DNA from: an uncultured Flavobacterium sp.
GTDB taxonomy: Bacteria; Bacteroidota; Bacteroidia; Flavobacteriales; Flavobacteriaceae
Length of the DNA stretch: 18,574 nt
Assembly: GCF_937967675.1 (NCBI RefSeq)
Contig: NZ_CALBSN010000153.1
Location: 1 to 18,574 of the forward strand
Direction: 5' to 3'
The notes below the pieces were generated by a model that worked only from the letters and a program-made list of their open reading frames with translations, did no database searches and was not told the origin of the DNA. Made by a program: the position numbers and the translations under genes. Shown in pieces: positions 1-7,279 of the stretch (its first letter is position 1; each line of letters starts with the position of its first letter).

Positions 1-266
1 AAGAGGCTATTGACGAATCAATTATTAATCAGCATCTTTACACACACAATTTACCAGATGTAGATTTAGTAATTAGAACTAGCGGTGAACACAGAATAAG
101 TAATTTCCTATTATGGCAAATTGCATATGCCGAATTTTATTTTACAAATGTACTTTGGCCAGATTTTTCAGAGAACGATTTATATGAGTCAATTATTAGT
201 TATCAAAAACGTGAACGCAGATTTGGAAAAACCAGCGAACAAATTATACCCGAAAAAAATGTTTAA
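1..266 (+). CDS. uppS: Undecaprenyl diphosphate synthase, C-terminal fragment
   Basis: This is the 3' part of uppS, read in frame from base 3; the start lies off the left edge. The enzyme is a cytosolic cis-prenyltransferase that adds isopentenyl diphosphate to farnesyl diphosphate to make the C55 carrier lipid for peptidoglycan and other envelope polymers. The fragment carries the family's C-terminal signature: DLVIRTSGEHRISNFLLWQ, then AYAEFYF and LWPDF. The Arg and Ser of RTSGEHRIS are the known diphosphate-binding residues of the family. It closes with a basic stretch (QKRERRFGK) and stop TAA at 264-266. The last 8 nt overlap the bamA start, so the two are probably co-transcribed. The family assignment is firm; only the missing N terminus limits it. 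Confidence 0.96.
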   Translation, partial: EAIDESIINQHLYTHNLPDVDLVIRTSGEHRISNFLLWQIAYAEFYFTNVLWPDFSENDLYESIISYQKRERRFGKTSEQIIPEKNV

Positions 267-2913
267 AAAAGCAATACAATTATTTTCTATCCTATTATTA
301 CTGAATAACATTTCTATTTTTGCTCAAGAAACTAAACTTGAAAATGGAAAAGAATATATTTTAGCTAAAATTCAAGTTACAGGAAAAATTTCCTATAACG
401 AGCAAACTGTTACTACTTTTACAGGGCTTGAAAAAGGACAAACCATAATGGTTCCAGGAGAAGATATTAGTATTGCCATAAAAAAACTATGGAAATTAGG
501 ATTGTTTTCTGATGTCAACTTCTATGTAAATGAAATTAAAGGAGATAGTATTTTTTTAGAATTAAACATAAATGAATTACCGAAAATTTCTGATGTTAAA
601 ATAAAAGGAGTAAAAAAAGGTAAATCTGAAGAACTTATTAAAGAAACCGACTTAAAAAAAGGAAAAATAGTTAATGAAAATTTATTAACCACTACAAAAA
701 ATTATATTGAAAATAAATATAAAAAAGATGGTTTTTATAATGCAAAAGTTGCCATAAACACTATTCCAGACAGCACAGGAAATGAAGTTAAAATGGTGGT
801 TAATATAGATCGTGGTAGCAAGGTTAAAGTGAGTAAAATAGATTTTGAAGGCAACACTAAAATTAGTGATTCTAAATTAAAAAGTGCCTTCAAAAATACC
901 AAAGTAAAAAATCCAATTCGAATATTAAAATCTTCAAAATATATTAAAGAAAAATACAAAGAAGATTTAAGTACCGTTATCAGTAAATATAAAGAAAATG
1001 GATATCGTGATGCTAGAATTGTATCTGATTCTGTAACTTATGACAAAAAGAAAAACACCGTTGCCATAAAAGTCAAATTAGAAGAAGGAAGAAAATATTA
1101 TTTTGGTGATATTCGTTATTTAGGAAATACTGTTTATACAGACCGTCAATTAAGTTCAATATTAGGCATTAAAAAAGGAGATGTATACAACGGAAAAATA
1201 TTAGAGGAAAGAATTGCTGATAAATCTAAACCAGATGGTGAAGACATAACCAATTTATATCAAAACAATGGTTATTTATTTTCGAGCATTAATCCAGTAG
1301 AAACAAGAACAGTTAATGACACCATTGATTTTGAAATTAGAATTACAGAAGGTCCAATTGCTTATTTTAACAAAATTACAGTTGTAGGAAATGACAGAAC
1401 AAATGACCATGTAATCTACAGAGAGTTAAGAACAAAACCTGGACAAAAATACAGTAAAGAAGATTTAATTCGCTCTATCAGAGAAATTGGACAATTAGGT
1501 TTCTTTGATCCAGAAGCTATAAAACCAGAGTTTAAAAATGTTGATCCTCAAGCAGGAACTGTTGACATAGAATATAATGTTGTTGAAAAAGGATCAAGTC
1601 AAATTGAATTACAAGGTGGTTATGGTGGAGGTGGATTCATAGGTACTTTAGGTTTATCATTTAATAATTTTTCAGCTAGAAATATTTTCAAAAAAGAAGC
1701 TTATAAACCATTACCTATTGGAGATGGACAAAAAATGTCGTTGAGACTTCAAGGAAGTTCTTATTTCCAAACCTATAGCTTATCCTTTTCAGAACCATGG
1801 CTAGGTGGAAAAAAACCAGTAAGTTTCTCAACAACTTTATCGCATAGTAAACAATTTTTATATAACTATTCAACAAGAAATGTTACAAGAAATCAAAGCT
1901 TTAATATTTCATCTATATCTGTTGGAATAGCAAAAAAACTTACAGTACCAGATGATTATTTTGTGCTTTCACAGTCGGTATCATTTCAATATTATGACCT
2001 AAATAATTATAAAACTGGATTATTTACATTTGGTAATGGCGCATCTAGAAACCTTACCTATACAATAGGTCTTACTCGAAACAGTAAAGGGGTAAATCCT
2101 ATCTTCCCAACGTATGGCTCTGAATTTAGTATAGTAGGAAAATTTACACCACCTTATTCATTATTTAATGGTGTTGATTATGGAGATTTAGGAAATCAAA
2201 AGGCATACAAAATAAGATATACTGCAGATTCAGATTATCAAACGGTAACAACTAGCGATGGTTATGACCCAATAGTTGGAGATTATTTAAAAGAAACATC
2301 TGAAGGGTCAGGAGTATATGAAACAGTACATTCTGATTGGCAATCTGCCTCTGCTGATAGAGGTAAAGTTGACCAAAAAAGATTCAATTGGTTAGAATAT
2401 TACAAAGTTAAATTCAAAGCAGATTGGTATACTCGTGTTTGGAATAAATTCGTACTAAGAACATTAGGTGAGTTTGGATATATGGGAGCATATGATAAAG
2501 AAAGAGGAATTGTACCTTTTGAAAGATTTTATTTAGGTGGAGATGGATTAGCAAACTTTTCTTTAGACGGAAGAGAAGTAATCCAATTAAGAGGGTATCC
2601 AAATAACTCGTTATCATCAAATAACGGAGGAACTGTATATAATAAATTTTCTCTTGAATTAAGACACCCTATAACTTTAAATCAATCAGCGTCTATTTTT
2701 GCTTTAACATTTATAGAAGCAGGATCTGCATTTGACAGCTTCAAACAGTACAATCCATTTCAGTTACAACGTTCTGCTGGTATTGGTTTAAGAGTATTTA
2801 TGCCGGCATTTGGGTTGTTAGGTATTGATTTTGCTCATGGTTTTGATCCTGTACCTGGCTCGACAGTTAAAAGTGGCTGGCAAACGCACTTCATTATTGG
2901 GCAACAATTTTAA
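259..2913 (+). CDS. bamA: Outer membrane protein assembly factor BamA
   Basis: This is an Omp85-family protein of 884 aa, the core of the complex that folds and inserts beta-barrel proteins into the outer membrane. I chose ATG 259 rather than the longer in-frame ORF because it starts a clean signal peptide (MFKKAIQLFSILLLLNNISIFA, likely cut after A22) and the upstream part only re-reads uppS. Five POTRA repeats can be traced at about residues 33-107, 109-185, 188-277, 279-366 and 368-445. A barrel follows from about 448 to the terminal Phe, a usual outer-membrane C-terminal signal. The conserved Omp85 loop-6 motif appears as LRGY (777-780, Arg778). A stretch of about 74 residues (634-707) before the later barrel strands is probably a long loop. 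The gene overlaps uppS by 8 nt and leads into two OmpH genes. Confidence 0.97.
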   Translation: MFKKAIQLFSILLLLNNISIFAQETKLENGKEYILAKIQVTGKISYNEQTVTTFTGLEKGQTIMVPGEDISIAIKKLWKLGLFSDVNFYVNEIKGDSIFLELNINELPKISDVKIKGVKKGKSEELIKETDLKKGKIVNENLLTTTKNYIENKYKKDGFYNAKVAINTIPDSTGNEVKMVVNIDRGSKVKVSKIDFEGNTKISDSKLKSAFKNTKVKNPIRILKSSKYIKEKYKEDLSTVISKYKENGYRDARIVSDSVTYDKKKNTVAIKVKLEEGRKYYFGDIRYLGNTVYTDRQLSSILGIKKGDVYNGKILEERIADKSKPDGEDITNLYQNNGYLFSSINPVETRTVNDTIDFEIRITEGPIAYFNKITVVGNDRTNDHVIYRELRTKPGQKYSKEDLIRSIREIGQLGFFDPEAIKPEFKNVDPQAGTVDIEYNVVEKGSSQIELQGGYGGGGFIGTLGLSFNNFSARNIFKKEAYKPLPIGDGQKMSLRLQGSSYFQTYSLSFSEPWLGGKKPVSFSTTLSHSKQFLYNYSTRNVTRNQSFNISSISVGIAKKLTVPDDYFVLSQSVSFQYYDLNNYKTGLFTFGNGASRNLTYTIGLTRNSKGVNPIFPTYGSEFSIVGKFTPPYSLFNGVDYGDLGNQKAYKIRYTADSDYQTVTTSDGYDPIVGDYLKETSEGSGVYETVHSDWQSASADRGKVDQKRFNWLEYYKVKFKADWYTRVWNKFVLRTLGEFGYMGAYDKERGIVPFERFYLGGDGLANFSLDGREVIQLRGYPNNSLSSNNGGTVYNKFSLELRHPITLNQSASIFALTFIEAGSAFDSFKQYNPFQLQRSAGIGLRVFMPAFGLLGIDFAHGFDPVPGSTVKSGWQTHFIIGQQF

Positions 2914-2985
2914 GGTTTATTATTGCTTTTTTGTTAAATTCGTAAAAATATTTTAATATTTATTCCGTTAATAACTATTAAGGCA

Positions 2986-3000
2986 GAATCAGGGTGATTC
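2986..3000. promoter_or_regulatory. Perfect inverted repeat in the bamA-ompH gap
   Basis: GAATCA and TGATTC flank GGG, giving a perfect 6-bp inverted repeat 30 bp before the first ompH start. It is GC-richer than the AT-rich 116-bp gap around it. It could be an operator half-site pair or a small RNA hairpin in the polycistronic transcript. No T-run follows, so it is not a terminator. I see no TAnnTTTG element in this gap, so whether it has a promoter is unclear. Confidence 0.3.
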
Positions 3001-3029
3001 CTACAATAAACAAAACTTATTATTAAAAG

Positions 3030-4052
3030 ATGAAAAAAATATTATTTATACTTGCTCTATTATCAATAACAACCTCTAAAGCTCAAACAGCAAGAGGAGT
3101 AAAGATTGGCTATATTGATATGGAATATATCTTAGAAAAAGTTCCAGGTTATGCTGAATCTATTAATCAATTAGAGCAAAAAGCTCAAAAATGGAAGCAA
3201 GAAATAGAAATAAAAAGAAATGAAATAAATAAATTAAAAGATGCTTTAAAAACAGAGCGAGTACTTTTAACAAAAGAATTAATCGAAGAAAGAGAAGAAG
3301 AAATCGCTCATTTAGAAAAAGAATTACTAGACTATCAAGAAAAAAAATTCGGTCCTAAAGGAGATTTAATAATTCAAAAATCCGTTTTAATTAAACCTAT
3401 ACAAGATCAGATTTTCACTATTGTTCAAGATGTTGCTGAGCAAAGAAAGTATGATTTTATTTTTGATAAATCTTCTGATTTAACAATGTTATTTGCAGCT
3501 CAAAAATATGATATTAGCGATTTTGTTGTGAAAAAGCTAACTGCTTCACAAAAAAGAGAAGAGATGAGCAAAAAACAATTAAAAGCACTTGAAGCTAAAG
3601 AAAAACTAGACGAATCTTTAGATGAAAATCCAGCTGTAGCTGAACGCCAAAAGATTTTAGATGAAAGAAAAGCTGCTCGTGAAAAGTTAATTGAAGAACG
3701 TAAATTAGCAAATGAGCAAAAGAAATTAGAAGCTTTAGAAAAGAGAAAAAAAATTCAAGAAGAACGTAATGGTAAAAAAACTGGCACAGTAATTGAAAAC
3801 AACTCTACTGAAGGTACAGATAAAAATAAAGTTAACGATAATCCTGACACTAATAACGACAGCGAAAAAGTTTCTACTGAAGAAAAAAAATCTACTCCAG
3901 CTGAAGCAAGACAAAAAGTTATTGATGAAAGAAATAGAAAATTAGAAGAAAGAAAAAAATTAATAGAAGAAAAAAAGAAAAAAATAGCAGAAAATAAAGA
4001 AGCTGCCAAAAAAGAAAAAGAACAAAAAACAGAAACAGAGAACAAAAATTAA
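3030..4052 (+). CDS. OmpH/Skp-family periplasmic chaperone with long charged tail
   Basis: This 340-aa protein begins with a signal peptide (MKKILFILALLSITTSKA, then Q). Residues about 24-170 match the OmpH/Skp layout: a short beta start (KIGYIDMEYILEKVPGY), two long charged helices forming the tentacle hairpin, and a return strand (YDFIFDKSSDLTMLFA). Skp-like proteins hold unfolded outer-membrane proteins in the periplasm for BamA. Known Skp proteins are about 160-170 aa, so roughly 170 residues here are extra. The tail (171-340) is almost all Lys, Glu, Arg, Ala and Gln, and is broken by an Asn/Asp/Thr/Ser-rich linker near 250-290. It repeats a motif of the form RQK-[IV]-[LI]-DER at 206-213 and 294-301. 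It probably forms a coiled coil or single charged helix. It lies 23 nt before a second, normal-sized OmpH gene. Confidence 0.9.
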   Translation: MKKILFILALLSITTSKAQTARGVKIGYIDMEYILEKVPGYAESINQLEQKAQKWKQEIEIKRNEINKLKDALKTERVLLTKELIEEREEEIAHLEKELLDYQEKKFGPKGDLIIQKSVLIKPIQDQIFTIVQDVAEQRKYDFIFDKSSDLTMLFAAQKYDISDFVVKKLTASQKREEMSKKQLKALEAKEKLDESLDENPAVAERQKILDERKAAREKLIEERKLANEQKKLEALEKRKKIQEERNGKKTGTVIENNSTEGTDKNKVNDNPDTNNDSEKVSTEEKKSTPAEARQKVIDERNRKLEERKKLIEEKKKKIAENKEAAKKEKEQKTETENKN

Positions 4053-4075
4053 ATAACTAAATTTTACAATTAAAA

Positions 4076-4582
4076 ATGAAACAATTAAAAACTTTAGCAA
4101 TTGCAATCGTACTTTTTATTGGAACTCAAGTTTCAGCTCAATCAAAAGTTGCACATATAGATGTACAAACTCTAATGACGGCAATGCCAGAAATGAAGAC
4201 TGCACAAGACCAAATGAAAAAAATTCAAGAATCATACGATAAAGATTATAAAAATATGGTTGCTGAATATCAAACAAAATTACAAAAATACGAACAAGAA
4301 TCTGCAACTGCTGGTGATGCTTTAAATGAAACTCGTTCAAAAGAAATGCAAGATATGGGCGCTCGTATCCAACAATTTCAACAAACTGCTCAAAAAGAAT
4401 TAGGGCAAAAAGAAATGGATTTATACAAACCTATTATGGAAAAAGCTCAAAAAGCAATTCAAAAAGTAGCTAAAGCAAAAGGTGTAAACTATGTATTAGA
4501 TGCAACAAATGGTTCAGGTGTTTTATTCGCTGAAGGGATTGACTTAATGGCAGACGTAAAAAAAGAACTAGGTTTCCAATAA
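4076..4582 (+). CDS. skp: OmpH/Skp-family periplasmic chaperone
   Basis: This 168-aa protein has a signal peptide (MKQLKTLAIAIVLFIGTQVSA, then Q) and the standard Skp length. KVAHIDVQTLMTAMPEM is the N-terminal beta segment typical of the family. Two long helices rich in Lys, Gln and Glu follow, then the return strand GVNYVLDATNGSGVLFAEGIDL. It should trap unfolded outer-membrane proteins in the periplasm and pass them to BamA, whose gene is two places upstream. It starts 23 nt after the longer OmpH paralog and ends in a strong terminator, so uppS-bamA-ompH-ompH probably form one operon. The family is sure. The symbol skp is by family, not by proven orthology. Confidence 0.93.
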   Translation: MKQLKTLAIAIVLFIGTQVSAQSKVAHIDVQTLMTAMPEMKTAQDQMKKIQESYDKDYKNMVAEYQTKLQKYEQESATAGDALNETRSKEMQDMGARIQQFQQTAQKELGQKEMDLYKPIMEKAQKAIQKVAKAKGVNYVLDATNGSGVLFAEGIDLMADVKKELGFQ

Positions 4583-4600
4583 AACCTAAAAAACATTTTA

Positions 4601-4645
4601 AAAACTGTGTAATCTATTTGTGATTACACAGTTTTTTTTATTTTT
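4601..4645 (+). terminator. Intrinsic terminator of the uppS-bamA-ompH operon
   Basis: A perfect 14-bp stem (AAAACTGTGTAATC at 4601-4614 with GATTACACAGTTTT at 4622-4635) encloses the 7-nt loop TATTTGT. An almost unbroken T-tract follows (4632-4645, one A). It lies 18 nt after the second ompH stop. Its loop and T-tract also contain a candidate promoter for murI. Confidence 0.93.
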
Positions 4646-4646
4646 G
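4617..4646 (+). promoter_or_regulatory. Candidate murI promoter inside the terminator
   Basis: TATTTTTG at 4639-4646 is an exact match to the Bacteroidota -7 element TAnnTTTG. TTTG at 4617-4620 fits the -33 element, with an 18-bp spacer inside the known range. The -33 lies in the terminator loop and the -7 in its T-tract. Transcription would start about 5 nt downstream of the -7, at or beside the murI ATG at 4652, giving a leaderless or nearly leaderless mRNA. The match is seen; the activity is inferred. T-rich DNA raises the chance of a coincidental match. Confidence 0.55.
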
Positions 4647-4651
4647 TTAAT

Positions 4652-5431
4652 ATGAAAAAAGAATGTCCAATAGGTTTATTTGATTCTGGCGTTGGCGGAA
4701 CTTCAATTTGGAATGAAATCCACAACTTACTTCCTAACGAAAACACTATTTATCTTGCAGATAGCAAGAATGCTCCGTACGGACAAAAATCTAAAGAAGA
4801 AATAATTGATTTGAGTTTTAAGAATACGGAATTCTTGTTAAATCAAAATTGTAAAATCATTGTTGTAGCCTGTAATACTGCCACTACAAATGCTATTAAA
4901 GAGCTTAGAACTAAATATGATGTTCCTTTTATTGGTATTGAGCCTGCTATAAAACCTGCAGCGTTGCAATCAAAAACCCAAACCATTGGCATATTAGCCA
5001 CAAAAGGCACCCTTAATAGCGAATTATTTCATAAAAGTGTGGCAAATCATCCTGATGTTAAAATAATCGAACAAATAGGACATGGATTAGTACAATTGAT
5101 AGAAAATGGAGATATAGATTCCGCAGAAATGGAAGAATTATTAAAGAGTTATTTAAATCCGATGGTAGAAAAAAATATTGATTATTTGGTACTAGGTTGT
5201 AGTCATTATCCTTATTTAATTCCACAAATTAAAAAAATCATTCCACCCAAAATAAAAATTATTGATTCAGGTGAAGCAGTAGCTAAACAGACACAAAAAA
5301 TATTAGAGCAAAATAATTTATTAAATCTTTCAAAAAGAAAAAGTTCGCAAATATTCTATACCAATAGCGAGCCAGAGGTTTTAAAAAATATACTCGGAAA
5401 TAATAAAACTGTAATTTATAAGAATTTCTAA
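4652..5431 (+). CDS. murI: Glutamate racemase
   Basis: This cytosolic, cofactor-independent enzyme converts L- to D-glutamate for peptidoglycan precursors. At 259 aa it has the usual length. All hallmark motifs are present: GLFDSGVGG (8-16, catalytic Asp/Ser region), ADSKNAPYG (36-44), VACNTAT (72-78, first catalytic Cys74), GIEPAIKPA (95-103) and LGCSHYPYL (181-189, second catalytic Cys183 and His185). ATG 4652 directly precedes the conserved N-terminal strand, so the start is secure. It follows a strong terminator and probably has its own promoter within it. The gene ends 1 nt from the stop of a convergent gene, with no terminator between them. Confidence 0.97.
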   Translation: MKKECPIGLFDSGVGGTSIWNEIHNLLPNENTIYLADSKNAPYGQKSKEEIIDLSFKNTEFLLNQNCKIIVVACNTATTNAIKELRTKYDVPFIGIEPAIKPAALQSKTQTIGILATKGTLNSELFHKSVANHPDVKIIEQIGHGLVQLIENGDIDSAEMEELLKSYLNPMVEKNIDYLVLGCSHYPYLIPQIKKIIPPKIKIIDSGEAVAKQTQKILEQNNLLNLSKRKSSQIFYTNSEPEVLKNILGNNKTVIYKNF

Positions 5432-5432
5432 C

Positions 5433-5945
5433 CTAATCTTTAAACCAACCTGAATACATCACATAATTATTTGAAATACGTTCAATTTCGCCAGCAAAAT
5501 CACTTTGATCAATATCTTTTACTTTTTTAGCAGGAACTCCAGCATATATACAACCTGATTCTACTGTAGTATTTTGTGTAACGACTGAACCTGCTGCTAT
5601 AATTGAATTACTTTCAATAGTACAATTATCCATAATTATAGCACCCATCCCAACTAAAACATTATCTTTTATCACACAACCATGAACAATAGCATTATGA
5701 CCAATTGAAACGTTATTCCCTATAACTGTTGGATGCTTTTGATAAGTACAGTGAATAACAGCACCATCTTGAATATTTACTTTATTACCAATTATAATTG
5801 AATTTACATCTCCTCTAATCACTGCATTAAACCAAATGCTGCAATTATTTCCTAATACCACATCCCCAACAATAGTTGCATTTTCTGCAACATAACAGTC
5901 AGATGGAATCTGTGGGCTTTTACCATTAACCTCTTTTATCAACAT
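5433..5945 (-). CDS. Gamma-carbonic-anhydrase-like hexapeptide-repeat protein
   Basis: This 170-aa left-handed beta-helix protein belongs to the gamma-carbonic anhydrase/YrdA/PaaY group. Imperfect hexapeptide repeats run from about 20 to 140, with a C-terminal helix after that. The three zinc-ligand histidines line up as H65 (AVIH), H83 (IGH) and H88 (IVH), and the structural pair R44/D46 (IRGD) and Q59/D60 (IQDGAVIH) are kept. Metal binding is therefore likely. Carbonic anhydrase activity is uncertain because many YrdA-type members show little. The end AGVPAKKVKDI is typical of the family. The start is fixed by MLIKEVNGKSPQIP, a standard opening. The PorP/SprF terminator lies just upstream, so a separate promoter or readthrough is needed; I found no clear TAnnTTTG. 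It converges on murI with a 1-nt gap. Confidence 0.9.
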   Translation of the reverse strand: MLIKEVNGKSPQIPSDCYVAENATIVGDVVLGNNCSIWFNAVIRGDVNSIIIGNKVNIQDGAVIHCTYQKHPTVIGNNVSIGHNAIVHGCVIKDNVLVGMGAIIMDNCTIESNSIIAAGSVVTQNTTVESGCIYAGVPAKKVKDIDQSDFAGEIERISNNYVMYSGWFKD

Positions 5946-5958
5946 AATTTATTAATTT

Positions 5959-5982
5959 AAAAAAAAGTCCCGTAAACGGGAC
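5959..5982 (-). terminator. Intrinsic terminator of the porP/sprF gene
   Basis: Read on the minus strand, GTCCCG-TTTA-CGGGAC (5982-5967) is followed by eight T (plus-strand A-run 5959-5966). It lies 21 nt after the porP/sprF stop and only 13 nt before the start of the carbonic-anhydrase-like gene, so it should separate the two transcripts. Confidence 0.88.
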
Positions 5983-6003
5983 AAGATTTTATGAATTTGA
6001 TAT

Positions 6004-6993
6004 TTAATTAACCGCAGGACAATTACAATCCCACTGCTTATCTTTACAAAAGATATTCATCCCTAAAGTTATCTGATGAAATCCTCCATTATCAAATTTT
6101 ATATCACCCATAACATGAGAATAGGTATACGAAAACATATATTTACCAAAATTTAAACCAACAATAGGCGAAACCCATTGTAAATTTTGTTTTCCTCCCT
6201 CATAATCTGCGCTATCAAAACTTCTTCTATATGAAACAGCACCCCAAAGCTTACCAAAATCTAATGTTTTATAGACTTTTAGGTTTAAATCAATCGAAGA
6301 TTCTTTTGTTTCTGAAATTCTTTGATACATAATTGATGGCTCAAAAAGTAATCTATCTTCATCTCCAAACGTAGCTCCAACACTCCACAATAATTTACTT
6401 AAATTATCGGATTCAAAACCTTCTGAGTACAATTCTCTTCTTTGATTAGCTAAGAAATTTTTAACGGTTAAATGGGTAAAGAAATCCATATAATGATAAG
6501 AAACTCCTAGGTCAACATTAAAGTAAGCATCTTTTTGAATAACACCTTGAACAATAACAGGATCAAATCCTGTAAACGTAGAGCCATCTAGTGTACTTTG
6601 AACAAAGGCAGCACTTAAACCAAAAGACAACTGATTTAAATCTATAGTACCTCTTGAAAAACGAAGATGATGAGCATAAGTTAACTTAGCTCCTTTTTGA
6701 GAGTGATATCCGTTTTTATCGTTAAATAAAATCATACCTATACCCGAAACGCCATCTTCGTCTAAAGCAGTATTAAAACTTATTGTTTGCAATGCAGGCG
6801 CTTCATCTTGTCCAAACCACTGCTGACGACCAGTTAATCTAATTTTACCACAATTAGCAGCACCTGCCATTGAAGGATGAATTAAATAATAATTATCCGA
6901 TAAATAATCAGAATAAACAGCAACTCCTTCTTGTGCAAAAGAAAATTGTGCGAATAAAAATGCTAAAATAAAATAACTTTTTTTAAAATTCAT
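6004..6993 (-). CDS. PorP/SprF family type IX secretion outer-membrane protein
   Basis: This 329-aa protein has a signal peptide (MNFKKSYFILAFLFAQFSFA, then Q21) and a body of alternating aromatic and polar strands, as in outer-membrane barrels. The opening VYSDYLSDNYYLIHPSMAGAA, then GRQQWFG and TISFNTAL, is the PorP/SprF signature (SDNYYLINPA..AG, RQQW.G.P). Members help secrete or attach type IX cargo such as gliding adhesins, and are usually encoded beside the cargo. No large adhesin or gliding gene lies in this window, so its partner is unknown. The C terminus has three Cys (CKDKQWDCNC) close together. A TAnnTTTG element about 100 bp upstream may drive it, and a strong terminator follows. 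Confidence 0.87.
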   Translation of the reverse strand: MNFKKSYFILAFLFAQFSFAQEGVAVYSDYLSDNYYLIHPSMAGAANCGKIRLTGRQQWFGQDEAPALQTISFNTALDEDGVSGIGMILFNDKNGYHSQKGAKLTYAHHLRFSRGTIDLNQLSFGLSAAFVQSTLDGSTFTGFDPVIVQGVIQKDAYFNVDLGVSYHYMDFFTHLTVKNFLANQRRELYSEGFESDNLSKLLWSVGATFGDEDRLLFEPSIMYQRISETKESSIDLNLKVYKTLDFGKLWGAVSYRRSFDSADYEGGKQNLQWVSPIVGLNFGKYMFSYTYSHVMGDIKFDNGGFHQITLGMNIFCKDKQWDCNCPAVN

Positions 6994-7018
6994 TGTAGTT
7001 ATTGTTTAATGAAAACAT

Positions 7019-7034
7019 ACTTGAATGTTCAAGT
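7019..7034. promoter_or_regulatory. Palindrome in the porP/sprF leader
   Basis: ACTTGAA-TG-TTCAAGT is a perfect 7-bp inverted repeat, 25 bp upstream of the porP/sprF start and downstream of its candidate promoter. It is a plausible repressor operator or a weak leader hairpin. No T-run follows on either strand, so it is not a terminator. Confidence 0.4.
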
Positions 7035-7094
7035 TCTAAATAAAAACAACTAGATCAAAAAACAATATTGACTAGGTTTCTAATACGAATTTGC

Positions 7095-7126
7095 CAAAGA
7101 TATAAATTTTTAAGTTTCTTTTACAA
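7095..7126 (-). promoter_or_regulatory. Candidate porP/sprF promoter
   Basis: On the minus strand TATCTTTG (7102-7095) matches the Bacteroidota -7 element exactly. A TTG (7126-7124) lies 21 bp upstream, within the accepted -33 spacing. Transcription would begin near 7089, giving a leader of about 95 nt that contains the ACTTGAA palindrome. The 286-bp divergent region 6994-7279 holds this, the palindrome and the promoter of the Nfu gene. I see no small ORF worth calling there. Confidence 0.5.
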
Positions 7127-7256
7127 TTCCGTCAAAATATTCTTAAGTTAAAATTACATTTTTTTAAGACACCAGAATTAAGGACATGAAAAACAAAATA
7201 AAACGTTAAATATGTAACTAAATATTTCAAACTACACACATGTTTGATGAACTTTG

Positions 7257-7264
7257 TATCTTTG
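7257..7264 (+). promoter_or_regulatory. -7 promoter element of the Nfu-type gene
   Basis: TATCTTTG is an exact TAnnTTTG match, 15 bp before ATG 7280. The implied transcript would have a leader of only about 5-12 nt, made of A-rich sequence. The upstream TTG and ATG codons at 7244 and 7247 overlap or precede this element and so should not lie in the mRNA, which argues for the 7280 start. No good -33 element is visible at the expected spacing. Confidence 0.55.
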
Positions 7265-7279
7265 CAAAAAAAAAATATT

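Noticed and set aside
121..258. 46-codon N-terminal extension of BamA
   Set aside because: It overlaps uppS in another frame, and the signal peptide begins at ATG 259.
2946..2961. AAATATT-TT-AATATTT inverted repeat after bamA
   Set aside because: All A/T with no T-run after it; too weak for a terminator and likely by chance.
3755..4045. 96-codon reverse ORF opposite the first OmpH gene
   Set aside because: It is rich in Ser/Phe/Leu because it is antisense to Lys/Glu-rich codons; no family features.
7207..7228. AAATAT/ATATTT partial inverted repeat before the Nfu promoter
   Set aside because: Short and AT-only; not distinguishable from background.
7244..7279. Upstream TTG/ATG start for the Nfu-type protein
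   Set aside because: These codons overlap or precede the -7 promoter element and the residues do not match the family opening.
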